This document shows, in pieces, positions 1 to 8,477 of a DNA stretch of 64,000 bases. Position 1 is the stretch's first letter; each line of letters starts with the position of its first letter. Under the pieces are notes generated by a model. The model saw only the letters and a list, made by a program, of their open reading frames with translations. It had not been told where the DNA came from and searched no databases. Location: positions 496,001-560,000 of the forward strand of contig NZ_JAGGJX010000001.1 in NCBI RefSeq assembly GCF_017873185.1, read 5' to 3'. The DNA is from Metaclostridioides mangenotii. GTDB lineage: Bacteria > Bacillota > Clostridia > Peptostreptococcales > Peptostreptococcaceae. The position numbers and the translations under genes were made by a program.

Positions 1-88
1 TTATTTTATGTTTTATGTAAAAATCGTTGTATTTTCAATAACATATGTATATATATTATTTTATGTCAGTAATGTTTCAGTTATAATT

Positions 89-116
89 TTGTTTTTTTAT
101 ATACTGATGATATAAT
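89..116 (+). promoter_or_regulatory. Probable sigma-A promoter of the integrase gene
   Basis: A -35-like TTGTTT at 89-94 and a perfect -10 TATAAT at 111-116 are separated by 16 bases. They lie about 30 bases upstream of the integrase start, which has its own AGGAGG ribosome binding site. The -35 is weak. Bases 1-88 show no gene. Confidence 0.5.
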
Positions 117-146
117 ATATCTAGCTATACTAGGAGGTTGTAAATT

Positions 147-1262
147 ATGGGAAGTGTATTTATTAGAAAAAGGAGTAAAAACTATATAGTCTATTTGGAA
201 TACAAAGATTCAGATACAAGCAAAAGAAAACAAAAAAATATGGGATCTTTTGAAAAGAAAAAAGAAGCAACGAAAAGAATGATCGAGTTAAAAAATAGCC
301 TTTTAAATGATGAACTTGTTGTTAATGATATGAGTATAAACGAACTAATGTTGAAGTATCTATCTGAAAGACAGGAGAACCTCTCCCCTTCTTCATACAA
401 CTACTACATCAGAATTTTTGAAAAATACATAGAACCATTGATAGGTAATTTTAAAATTCATGAATTAAAAACGCAAGATATAATCGACTATATAGATAAA
501 CTTAGAAGCTCGTTAAGTGTTAAAACTTTAAACATCCACCTAAATATACTGAGGCTATCATTAGATTTCGCAGTAGATTGTGGATTACTCAATCGAAATG
601 TAGCAAAATTTATAAAAATAGATAACACAGAATCTAATTACAAACCAAAAAGGGTATTCAATAAAAAAGATATAAAGGATATACTTGAGCATTCAAAGGA
701 TACAATTCTTGAAATTCCATTGTATCTGGCTAGTGGTGTAGGTCTCAAATTATCAGAAATTTTAGGACTAACTTGGAATAATATCGATTTTAATAATAGT
801 ACACTTAGAGTCGACAAAGTATCGGTCAGGGAAAATGGCTCTGTAATATTAAAAGAACCAAGATCTAAAAGTATTGTAAGAACTGTAAGTATCCCGAAAG
901 AAATTATGAAAAAACTTAAATTATTAAAAGAAGTATCTTCCAAAAAAAATATAAAGAACTCTTTAGGAATTAAACAGAACCTTCTATTTTACGATGATAA
1001 GGCAAATCCGATTGCTGAGGATGTTATAAGCAGAAAATTAAAGCAGTTTATTAAAGAAAATAATCTCCCTGAGACAACATTTCAAGAATTAAGGCATTTT
1101 CATGTATATATATTAATAGAAGCTGGAGTATCTGGAAGTGTAATTTCTTCGAGAATTGGGCATTCTAGTGTATCTACTACATTAAATATGTACTCAGATA
1201 TTTTCGAAAAGTACGAAGATAACGTTGTCCTAAAAATTTCTCGAAGTATATTTGATATGTAA
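147..1262 (+). CDS. Tyrosine recombinase / phage-type integrase with altered active site
   Basis: This 371-residue protein has the layout of Tn916/phage-type integrases: an N-terminal arm-DNA-binding domain (about 1-55), a helical core-binding domain (about 65-150) and a C-terminal catalytic domain (about 165-365). Recognisable catalytic positions are Lys at 241 (SKSIVRT), Arg316 in ELRH, His339 in IGHSS and the nucleophile Tyr349 in LNMYSD. Two positions differ from the family: the first catalytic Arg, normally in GLRRGE, is Lys201 (GLKLSE), and the first His of the HxLRH box is Gln313 (FQELRH). AGGAGG lies 8 bases before the ATG and a strong terminator follows. No excisionase, att site or cargo is evident next to it, so it may be a residual or repurposed recombinase. 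Family certain, activity uncertain. Confidence 0.88.
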   Translation: MGSVFIRKRSKNYIVYLEYKDSDTSKRKQKNMGSFEKKKEATKRMIELKNSLLNDELVVNDMSINELMLKYLSERQENLSPSSYNYYIRIFEKYIEPLIGNFKIHELKTQDIIDYIDKLRSSLSVKTLNIHLNILRLSLDFAVDCGLLNRNVAKFIKIDNTESNYKPKRVFNKKDIKDILEHSKDTILEIPLYLASGVGLKLSEILGLTWNNIDFNNSTLRVDKVSVRENGSVILKEPRSKSIVRTVSIPKEIMKKLKLLKEVSSKKNIKNSLGIKQNLLFYDDKANPIAEDVISRKLKQFIKENNLPETTFQELRHFHVYILIEAGVSGSVISSRIGHSSVSTTLNMYSDIFEKYEDNVVLKISRSIFDM

Positions 1263-1271
1263 TTACATAAA

Positions 1272-1304
1272 AAATAAACTAGCCGATATTGGCTAGTTTA
1301 TTTT
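1272..1304 (+). terminator. Rho-independent terminator after the integrase
   Basis: A 13-base stem (AAATAAACTAGCC paired with GGCTAGTTTATTT) with a 6-base loop lies 10 bases after the integrase stop and ends in a T-rich run. It may also serve the opposite strand. Confidence 0.85.
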
Positions 1305-1355
1305 AATTATCTGTAGTTTTTCAGCCATCTATAGTCACAATAAGATCGCTTTTAC

Positions 1356-2015
1356 TTAGCGGACTATTATTTTATCAATTATCTCTGCTTCTGCATAATC
1401 TAGTAGTAATTTTTCAGCTATATCCATATTTAAATTTAGTTCCTTGTCACCATTAAAGGATATTATATTCATAAGTATATGTACTGAATCATCATTTATC
1501 ATTGCTCTTGTAGAATCTGAAGTAGTGCTTCCAAATTTTCCTTCTTCATCTTCAAATACAGGAAGATTTTCAATATTTACAGAACCTTTCCCAATTCCTT
1601 TGTAGCTTTCCCCTTCTCCACCTACTGTGAAGTTGATTTGTCCAACGATTTTATCTAGATCATAAGTTCCAACAGAATAGGCACTTTTTAAAGATATTAA
1701 ATTATTAATATCGACTATATTGTTTATGATGTACAAACCATCACCTTTACTTACTCTTCTAAATAATGCTTCTGAGGAAAGTCTATACCTAGTTGGATCT
1801 TTTCCAATGCTTCTATAGGCTAATCTAGAGTCATTTATATTTTTTATAGATGATACGTCTTTTGTTTCATATGTATTTTCAATTCTTTTGCATTCAGAAT
1901 CTATCAATTGTAACAGTTCACTGCTAGAATCAGAAACTTTTACATTCGCTTCTATACTTCCAATACATATATCTTGGCATTTGTCTTTTAATTTTGAATC
2001 TACTTTTAATCTCAT
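1356..2015 (-). CDS. Solo B3/4 (PheRS beta editing-like) domain protein
   Basis: The protein consists of a single B3/B4 tRNA-binding domain, the fold that in the beta subunit of phenylalanyl-tRNA synthetase hydrolyses Tyr-tRNA(Phe). Family-typical segments are LAYRSIGKDPTRYR near residues 65-78, SEALFRRV just after, and a C-terminal NMDIAEKLLLDYA stretch. No synthetase core or anticodon-binding domain is present, so it is a free-standing editing or amino-acid-binding protein. The start is placed at the ATG at 2015 (219 residues): GAGGAG lies 10 bases upstream of it, whereas an in-frame TTG at 2033 overlaps that same Shine-Dalgarno and cannot use it. It sits directly downstream of the chorismate genes on the same strand; a role in aromatic amino-acid quality control is inference. 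Confidence 0.8.
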   Translation of the reverse strand: MRLKVDSKLKDKCQDICIGSIEANVKVSDSSSELLQLIDSECKRIENTYETKDVSSIKNINDSRLAYRSIGKDPTRYRLSSEALFRRVSKGDGLYIINNIVDINNLISLKSAYSVGTYDLDKIVGQINFTVGGEGESYKGIGKGSVNIENLPVFEDEEGKFGSTTSDSTRAMINDDSVHILMNIISFNGDKELNLNMDIAEKLLLDYAEAEIIDKIIVR

Positions 2016-2139
2016 ATCAATTAAGCTCCTCAAGTTATATTTTATTTATAAGTTGAAATATAGTGTTTTCAATATTTTACCTAATTTGTTCTAAAATAAT
2101 TTCACCATAACGCAATTATGTAAACTAATTGTCTTATTC

Positions 2140-2412
2140 TTATACATTATTTTTTTTATCCTGTAAAGATTTGCTTATATCCATAATTGATTCAAAAAAC
2201 ATTAACGCTTCATTTAAATAATCATCGTTTTCAATATTTTCCTCAACTTTTTTAAGGACTAGCTTCTCTCTTCCCTCTTGATAGATAGTAAGATTGTTTT
2301 CTTTTTTATGCTCTGCTACTTTTAAGACTACATCGAGTCTTTTCTCAAATAACTCTATTAGAACTTTATCAATTTTATCAATTTCGTCTCTGTAATCGTT
2401 TAATTTATCCAT
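2140..2412 (-). CDS. Chorismate mutase, AroQ class
   Basis: A 90-residue all-helical protein of the AroQ (type II) class that rearranges chorismate to prephenate, the first step towards phenylalanine and tyrosine. The N-terminal signature is present: the DYRDEIDKIDKVLIELFEKR helix, then VAEHKKENN carrying the catalytic Lys, and a C-terminal helix ending in FESIMDISKSLQ. It is a monofunctional single-domain form, not fused to prephenate dehydratase or DAHP synthase. The ATG follows the aroC stop with no gap, so it is the last gene of the aroB-aroA-aroC operon. AroQ-fold enzymes are diverse, so isochorismate-pyruvate lyase is a remote alternative, unlikely here given the neighbours. Confidence 0.88.
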   Translation of the reverse strand: MDKLNDYRDEIDKIDKVLIELFEKRLDVVLKVAEHKKENNLTIYQEGREKLVLKKVEENIENDDYLNEALMFFESIMDISKSLQDKKNNV

Positions 2413-3495
2413 TTATATGCTACCTTTCAATAAATCGTATATTCCGATAGCTGCTACTGCCTCTATTACCGGCAATGCCCTTAGAACTATACATGGATCA
2501 TGTCTTCCTTCAATAGCTATCTTTTCTTCTTTACCATCTTTAAAATTTACTGTGTTTTGAGTTTTAGCTATCGATGGTGTAGGTTTTATCGCTACTTTAA
2601 AAATAACAGGCATTCCATTTGTGATTCCACCTAAAATACCACCATTATTGTTAGTCTTAGTCTTTATAACCTTTTTATCAATGTAAAATTCGTCATTGCA
2701 TTCAGATCCATACATATCTGCAACTCCAAATCCTGCACCAAATTCTACACCTTTAACTGCCGGTATAGAAAACATGAGGTGAGATAATACAGACTCTACA
2801 GAATCAAAGAATGGATCGCCTACTCCTGGTTTTATACCGACAACAGCACACTCCACTACTCCGCCTACAGAGTCGGTTGACATTCTTGCATCGTTTATAA
2901 GTTTTTCCATATCAGCAGCTTTGGATTTATCAATTACTGGAATCGATAGTTTTTTTAATTCTTCAAGCTCTTTTTTAGAAATATTAGCATAGTCAAAACT
3001 TGTATCTTCTATACAATTTATTTTTTTAATATGAGAACCTATAAAGATACCTTTTCTTTTTAAAATCTGTTTGCAAATAGCCCCGCAAAATACCAACGGT
3101 GCAGTAAGTCTACCTGAAAAGTGTCCTCCTCCTCTGTAGTCATTAAAAGAGTTGTACTTTACATAACCTGTGTAATCTGCATGTCCAGGTCTAGCTAAAT
3201 CTTTTATTTTACTGTAGTCATTTGATTTTTTATCCTCGTTTTTTATTACAGCACACAGTGGCGTTCCTGTCGTTTTACCATCAAAATATCCACTGAGTAT
3301 GTCGGGCATATCTGATTCTTTTCTCTTACTGGATAAAAGACTTTTCCCTGGAGATCTTCTAGACATCTCAGCATAAACCTCGCTTAAATCCAGTTCTATA
3401 CCAGGCTCAAGTCCATCTACGTTAATTCCTATTGAATTTCCATGTGACTCCCCGAATAGAGATATCTTTATATTATTTCCCCAAATCCCACTCAT
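2413..3495 (-). CDS. aroC: Chorismate synthase
   Basis: A 360-residue enzyme that converts 5-enolpyruvylshikimate 3-phosphate to chorismate using reduced FMN. Diagnostic motifs are GESHG at 15-19, RPGHADYTGY from about 102, RGGGHFSGR at 121-129 and the C-terminal GRHDPC. Length is normal for the family. The ATG at 3495 lies inside the 3-prime end of aroA (23-base overlap) and has its own AGGAGG seven bases upstream, so the two genes are translationally linked. Third gene of the operon. Confidence 0.97.
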   Translation of the reverse strand: MSGIWGNNIKISLFGESHGNSIGINVDGLEPGIELDLSEVYAEMSRRSPGKSLLSSKRKESDMPDILSGYFDGKTTGTPLCAVIKNEDKKSNDYSKIKDLARPGHADYTGYVKYNSFNDYRGGGHFSGRLTAPLVFCGAICKQILKRKGIFIGSHIKKINCIEDTSFDYANISKKELEELKKLSIPVIDKSKAADMEKLINDARMSTDSVGGVVECAVVGIKPGVGDPFFDSVESVLSHLMFSIPAVKGVEFGAGFGVADMYGSECNDEFYIDKKVIKTKTNNNGGILGGITNGMPVIFKVAIKPTPSIAKTQNTVNFKDGKEEKIAIEGRHDPCIVLRALPVIEAVAAIGIYDLLKGSI

Positions 3496-4852
3496 CTATT
3501 TTTCCTCCTAATTCAATGAAGTCTTTGTAAAAATTTGGATACGATTTTGATATACATTCACTATCACAAAGAACAATTTCTTCCTCACAAAAACAAGAAG
3601 CTATAGAAAGCATCATTGCAATCCTATGATCGTTGTGACTCCACACCGTAATCCCTCCACGAAGTTTATCAACACCATTTATAATCAAGCTGTCTTCTTT
3701 AGCTACTATATCCCCCCCTAATTTAAGGAGTTCTAATCTTGTAGCTTCTAGTCTATCACACTCTTTAAGTTTAAGCCTATGAGCATTTACTATTTTTGTT
3801 TCACCTTTGCTTAATGTTGCAACTAATGAAAGCACTGGAATAATGTCTGGGCATTGTGATGCGTCTATAGTCGTACCAGTAAGTTCTCTTGATATATTAT
3901 AAAGTTTATAATTTACAAATTTTGATGAAGTTCCCATACTATCTAAAATACAAATTATTCTCTTGTCTCCCTGAAGGCTTTCCTCTTTTAACCCAGATAT
4001 AGATATATCAGAACCGAGAGCATTAGCACATAGAAAATATGCTCCTTGTGAGTAATCTCCCTCTACTCTGTAATTACAATTTTTGTACTTTTGATTTCCT
4101 TTTATAGTAAATTCTCTATAATCCATATTTACTATATCTACACCAAATGTCTTTAAAATTGATATGGTTAAATCTAAGTATGGTTTTGACTCAAATTCTG
4201 TAGTTATATATATCTTAGAGTCGCCAGAAAGTAAAGGAAGCGCAAATAATAGTCCCGATATAAATTGTGAGCTAACATTTCCGTCAATATAAAATTCACC
4301 TGATTTTAAATTATCCAAAACTGTTAAATCTAGTTCATTTCTTTTAAACTTATATCTAATATTTTGTTCATCGAAAATTTTATAGTAAATATTTAATGGT
4401 CTTTTTCCTAAGTTACCTCTACCAATATACCTTACAGGTTTTGAAAGTGCTGAAAATATAGGAACAATAAATCTTAATGTAGATCCAGACTCACTGCAGT
4501 CTATTGTTGGTATATTTTTTTCGCAGTTTACATTGTCATTATTTAAATCATTATTACATATTTGAAATTGTTCCTTATATTGAAATTGTTTTTTGTCTTC
4601 AAATTCACTTACTATTTCTTTCGACTTTATTCCTTGTATATATAAACTTTTACCTTCAACTGTAATTTCAGCTCCAAGTATTTTCATTGCTTTTATTGTA
4701 GAATTAATATCATCAGAAAAATCTATATTTTCGATTATACTAGTTCCAGAAGCCAATGAAGCGCAGATTATGGCTCTGTGTGACATACTTTTAGATGGAG
4801 GAACTATTATTTCACCATTTAATTTTGAAGGGTATAACTTTATGTCCGCCAT
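3473..4852 (-). CDS. aroA: EPSP synthase (3-phosphoshikimate 1-carboxyvinyltransferase)
   Basis: A 459-residue enzyme that adds the enolpyruvyl group of PEP to shikimate 3-phosphate. The N-terminal PPSKSMSHRA (18-27), SGSTLRF (122-128) and HRLKLKECDR signatures are present. It is longer than the usual 425-430 residues because of an insert at about 83-113, rich in Gln, Asn and Lys, just before the DCSESGSTLR substrate loop; the reading frame is intact, so this is an expansion rather than a frameshift. The ATG overlaps the aroB stop by one base (TAATG), which indicates coupling. Confidence 0.96.
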   Translation of the reverse strand: MADIKLYPSKLNGEIIVPPSKSMSHRAIICASLASGTSIIENIDFSDDINSTIKAMKILGAEITVEGKSLYIQGIKSKEIVSEFEDKKQFQYKEQFQICNNDLNNDNVNCEKNIPTIDCSESGSTLRFIVPIFSALSKPVRYIGRGNLGKRPLNIYYKIFDEQNIRYKFKRNELDLTVLDNLKSGEFYIDGNVSSQFISGLLFALPLLSGDSKIYITTEFESKPYLDLTISILKTFGVDIVNMDYREFTIKGNQKYKNCNYRVEGDYSQGAYFLCANALGSDISISGLKEESLQGDKRIICILDSMGTSSKFVNYKLYNISRELTGTTIDASQCPDIIPVLSLVATLSKGETKIVNAHRLKLKECDRLEATRLELLKLGGDIVAKEDSLIINGVDKLRGGITVWSHNDHRIAMMLSIASCFCEEEIVLCDSECISKSYPNFYKDFIELGGKIDEWDLGK

Positions 4853-5913
4853 TATATTTCCTCCTCAAAGAAGTCAAGAGTAGTATCGTATATAAAGCTT
4901 TCACCGATTTCTTTAAGTAATACTACTTTAAGTGTTGATCCAATATTTTTTTTATCATTTTTTATGAACTCCATTAAGGACTTTAAACTTACATCAAGTT
5001 TATATGCTAGGCCTTGCTCTATCAAGATGTCTTTTATTTCATCAGAAGTTCCATCTTTAGTGAGACCTTTTCTTTCTCCAAGTAGTGCTATATTGTACAT
5101 CCCAATGGCAACAGCTTCTCCATGAGTATACTTTTCAAAATTGTAGTATTTTTCTATAGCATGTCCGAGTGTATGTCCAAAGTTTAGGATCATTCTTTCA
5201 TTTAGATCCCTTTCATCACTTTCTACCATTTTTTTCTTAATCGAACAACAACGGTAAATTATATCATCGATATTATCTGTAATATCATTTCTATTTTTCA
5301 ATGACTTCAATTTATAAAAGAAGTTTTTATCTTTTATACAACCATATTTTATAACTTCTGCCATTCCATCTTTATAGTACTTATCAGGTAAAGTATTTAG
5401 AACAAGTGGGTCTATAAAAACGGCTTTAGGATGATAAAAGCTGCCAACTAAATTTTTTCCTCTTTCTAAATTAATGCCCACTTTCCCTCCAACCGAACTA
5501 TCAACTTGCGCAAGTAGTGATGTTGGTATTTGGATAAATGGAATCCCTCTTAAAAATGAAGATGCCACAAATCCACATATATCTCCCACAACTCCACCAC
5601 CTAAGGCTATAAGTAAATCATTTCTGGTAACTTCAAAGTCTATAAGCCTATTATATATTTTGGGCAAACTATCTAATGACTTTGACATTTCTCCTGGTTC
5701 TATAACTATAGTATCTACATCGAAATCATTTTTAAAAAGAGAGCTTTCAAGTCTACCTGTATAATAATTATTTACATTTTCATCCGTAATAATTATCGCT
5801 TTTTTACATTGATAAACTTTCTTTATTTTTTTGCCTATAGAATCCAAGCTGTTATTTTCTATTCTAATGCAGTATGTACTTTTTTCTAAATTTACATATA
5901 CTTTTCTTTTCAT
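4852..5913 (-). CDS. aroB: 3-dehydroquinate synthase
   Basis: This NAD- and metal-dependent enzyme cyclises DAHP to 3-dehydroquinate, the second shikimate step. Family motifs include GGGVVGDICGFVAS, PTSLLAQVDSSVGGK and the metal ligands Glu in DGMAEVIKYG, His in NFGHTLGHAIE and His in THGEAVAIGM. The start is placed at the second ATG (353 residues): AAGGA lies 9 bases before it, whereas the first ATG at 5922 directly abuts the Shine-Dalgarno. First gene of aroB-aroA-aroC-chorismate mutase. DAHP synthase, aroD, aroE and aroK are not in the window, so the rest of the pathway lies elsewhere. Confidence 0.95.
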   Translation of the reverse strand: MKRKVYVNLEKSTYCIRIENNSLDSIGKKIKKVYQCKKAIIITDENVNNYYTGRLESSLFKNDFDVDTIVIEPGEMSKSLDSLPKIYNRLIDFEVTRNDLLIALGGGVVGDICGFVASSFLRGIPFIQIPTSLLAQVDSSVGGKVGINLERGKNLVGSFYHPKAVFIDPLVLNTLPDKYYKDGMAEVIKYGCIKDKNFFYKLKSLKNRNDITDNIDDIIYRCCSIKKKMVESDERDLNERMILNFGHTLGHAIEKYYNFEKYTHGEAVAIGMYNIALLGERKGLTKDGTSDEIKDILIEQGLAYKLDVSLKSLMEFIKNDKKNIGSTLKVVLLKEIGESFIYDTTLDFFEEEI

Positions 5914-6055
5914 ATATATCATTCCTTATATTAATTCAATTATTATTAATTCCTGTCATAATCGTATCATATTTTTTTAATAACTACAATTTCAGAAAAT
6001 TAATAAATAGATAAAAATAAAGATTTATATATTAGATAGCAGATATTTTTGTAAT

Positions 6056-6088
6056 AAAAAAGGAGAATTCGTTTGAATTCTCCCTTTA
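6056..6088 (-). terminator. Terminator after ilvE
   Basis: The inverted repeat GGGAGAATTC/GAATTCTCC with a 4-base loop is followed on the minus strand by a run of T. It lies 12 bases past the ilvE stop. Confidence 0.85.
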
Positions 6089-6099
6089 ATTAACTTTTA

Positions 6100-7122
6100 T
6101 TATTTAACTTTTGTTATCCATCCTTCTGGAGCTTCTACATCACCAGTTTGGATTCCAGATAAAGTATCGTATAATTTTTTAACCATTGGTCCAACTTCTG
6201 TTTCACTGTGGAATACATGTAGTTTACCATTGTGTTCGATTCCACCAATAGGAGTTATAACTGCTGCAGTACCACAAGCTCCTGCTTCAGCATACTCATC
6301 AAGTTTGTCAATATAAACAGACTCTTGAGCTGTTTCTAATCCTAAGTATTCTTTTGCAACATGTAGTAAAGATAATTTAGTTATACTTGGTAATATTGAT
6401 GATGAATCTGGAGTAACAAATCTGTTATCTTTTGTGATAGCAAAGAAGTTAGCAGCTCCAACCTCATCTATTTTAGTATGAGTACCTGGATCTAGGTATA
6501 TACAGTCAGCGAATCCTTTATCTACTGCTTCTTGGTGAGCTAATAAACTAGCTGCATAGTTTCCACCAACTTTGTCTTTACCAGTACCATGAGCTGCTGC
6601 TCTATCATAGTTAGTAGTTATGTAGTTTACTGGAGACATACCACCTTTATAGTATGGTCCTACTGGCATACAGAATATTCCAAATATGTACTCTTTAGCA
6701 GGTCTAACACCTATATTTTCTCCAACACCAATAACAAATGGTCTTAAGTATAAAGTTGCTCCAGTTCCATATGGTGGAACATAAGCTTCGTTAGCTTTAA
6801 CAAGTTCTATACAAGCGTTTACAAATTTTTCTACAGGAACTTCAGGCATTAAAAGTCTTTTACAACTTCTTTGCATTCTCAAAGCGTTTTCCTCAGGTCT
6901 AAATAATTGGATTCCACCATCTTTATTAGTGTAAGCCTTTAAACCTTCGAAACATTGTTGTCCATAATGTAAAGCAGTAGAACCTTGATTTATTGTTACT
7001 GTATCTTCTTCTACTAGCGCACCATTATCCCAGCTGCCATCTTTCCAGTAAGATATGTAACTTCTGTCTGTTTTCAAGTAGTCGAATCCTAGTTCTGACC
7101 ATTTAATATCTTTTTTTTGCAT
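6100..7122 (-). CDS. ilvE: Branched-chain amino acid aminotransferase
   Basis: A 340-residue class IV PLP-dependent aminotransferase that interconverts leucine, isoleucine and valine with their 2-oxo acids, using glutamate/2-oxoglutarate. The PLP lysine is Lys184 in DKVGGNYAAS; YGQQCFEGLKAY near the N-terminus and ACGTAAVITPIG near the C-terminus are typical of the bacterial type that resembles eukaryotic BCATs. It is transcribed alone or after the CorA gene on the same strand and is closed by a terminator. No other branched-chain biosynthesis gene lies nearby, so a role in catabolism is equally possible. No T-box is seen upstream. Confidence 0.95.
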   Translation of the reverse strand: MQKKDIKWSELGFDYLKTDRSYISYWKDGSWDNGALVEEDTVTINQGSTALHYGQQCFEGLKAYTNKDGGIQLFRPEENALRMQRSCKRLLMPEVPVEKFVNACIELVKANEAYVPPYGTGATLYLRPFVIGVGENIGVRPAKEYIFGIFCMPVGPYYKGGMSPVNYITTNYDRAAAHGTGKDKVGGNYAASLLAHQEAVDKGFADCIYLDPGTHTKIDEVGAANFFAITKDNRFVTPDSSSILPSITKLSLLHVAKEYLGLETAQESVYIDKLDEYAEAGACGTAAVITPIGGIEHNGKLHVFHSETEVGPMVKKLYDTLSGIQTGDVEAPEGWITKVK

Positions 7123-7268
7123 GTTGTTTCCTCCTTGTAGTTTATATAATTACATGTCTAATTATATAACATTGATTTATTTTTTTCAACAAAATAAAAT
7201 TATTGGTCGAATAATGTTCTCTTTTAGGCTATAAATAGATAATTTATAAACAAAGAAAATAATTTATA

Positions 7269-8225
7269 CTATAATAATTTTTTTATTTTAAAAATAATAA
7301 AACCGATAACAACGATAGAAAGCATCACTAGTAAAATGAACGGATATCCATAGACCCACCCTAGCTCAGGCATGTGTCTAAAATTCATACCGTATATACC
7401 GGTAATGATCGTAAGTGGCGCAGAAATAGCTGTCACAAGTGTTAATTTTGTTATCAAATTATTTGTTTTTTCACCTACTTTTGATGAATAGATATCTAGC
7501 AATTTATCAGAGAGCTCTCTTGTGGATATAGCAAAATTGTATAATCTATCTACACCTAAGTCAGTTCTCTGCATATTTTCAATACAGTATTTTTTTACTT
7601 TTGTATATTTTAAATATCTGACATTTTCTTTAACTGCTCTATCTCCTATATATAAAAGAGGTCTAATCGTTTTTACAATGTCTCTTGCAAGACCTCTAAC
7701 ATAACTTATTCTATCGGAATAACTGTTATTAACTTTATCTGAGAGATCATCCTCTATTTCTAATATTAAGTCTTCAACTGCCTCTAAAGATTCAAAACCA
7801 CTTACAATTATCTCTTTAAAGATAGAGTAGTTTATTTGGAAAATTGCAACTTGAGGATCTTCTTCTAGAGCAGGACTTTGAAACATTATATTTTTTATAA
7901 GTTCGAATATAAAATGTTCCTCTGTAACGACTACTAAAATAAAGTTATCCGCTAAGTATATATTCACTTCTTCAATAACTGTTTGTTTCCCTTTTATCTC
8001 AAATGTATTTAAGCTCAGATAATCGTACTCATCGAATAAATGCAGTTTGGTTACATCGTCGTATCTAAGAGAATCTCTGTAAGAAGTTTCATCTATATTT
8101 AAAATGTCCTTAAAAAATAATAAATTCTCTGGGTTGCAAAGAATCACATATGAATTTTCTTTATTATAAAAATTTTCATCTATATTTTCAATAACTTTCT
8201 TTGTGTTTAAATTTAATACGTACAT
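7269..8225 (-). CDS. CorA family magnesium/divalent cation transporter
   Basis: A 318-residue CorA-type channel protein. The signature GMN is at 279-281 (YGMNF), between the two C-terminal membrane helices (about 257-277 and 291-312), and the long N-terminal part (1-250) is the cytoplasmic funnel. The loop after GMN reads RHMPELGW instead of the common acidic MPEL variants, but MPE is kept. Members carry Mg2+, Co2+ or Ni2+, and some work in efflux. It lies between ftsH and ilvE on the same strand with about 145-250 base gaps, so it may be its own transcription unit. Confidence 0.9.
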   Translation of the reverse strand: MYVLNLNTKKVIENIDENFYNKENSYVILCNPENLLFFKDILNIDETSYRDSLRYDDVTKLHLFDEYDYLSLNTFEIKGKQTVIEEVNIYLADNFILVVVTEEHFIFELIKNIMFQSPALEEDPQVAIFQINYSIFKEIIVSGFESLEAVEDLILEIEDDLSDKVNNSYSDRISYVRGLARDIVKTIRPLLYIGDRAVKENVRYLKYTKVKKYCIENMQRTDLGVDRLYNFAISTRELSDKLLDIYSSKVGEKTNNLITKLTLVTAISAPLTIITGIYGMNFRHMPELGWVYGYPFILLVMLSIVVIGFIIFKIKKLL

Positions 8226-8400
8226 ATTTTTTTCTCCTCAAATTATTGTCCTATATCTATTATATATTATTATCAGTAAATTATTTTAGTTTTAAACTAT
8301 TTGCATTTATATATTTTTTAATAATTTTAATCACATCATTTTAATTAGATAATAAAACCCTATCTTGAAGTATAAAAATAATAAATCTTGCTCTAAAAAC

Positions 8401-8452
8401 AAATAGATTGAAGTAAAAGCTATAATAAGACAACTTCTACTTCAATCTATAA
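8401..8452 (-). terminator. Probable terminator after ftsH
   Basis: A 15-base inverted repeat (ATAGATTGAAGTAAA with its complement) flanks a loop of about 20 bases and is followed on the minus strand by TTTGTTTTT. The long loop lowers certainty. Confidence 0.6.
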
Positions 8453-8477
8453 AACACTTATATATTTATTTTTTATT

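Noticed and set aside
1888..2094. Plus-strand ORF overlapping the B3/4 domain gene
   Set aside because: It has no ribosome binding site and is a shadow of the B3/4 reading frame on the opposite strand.
4593..4883. Plus-strand 96-residue ORF inside aroA
   Set aside because: Antisense shadow; aroA is intact over the same bases and no start signal is seen.
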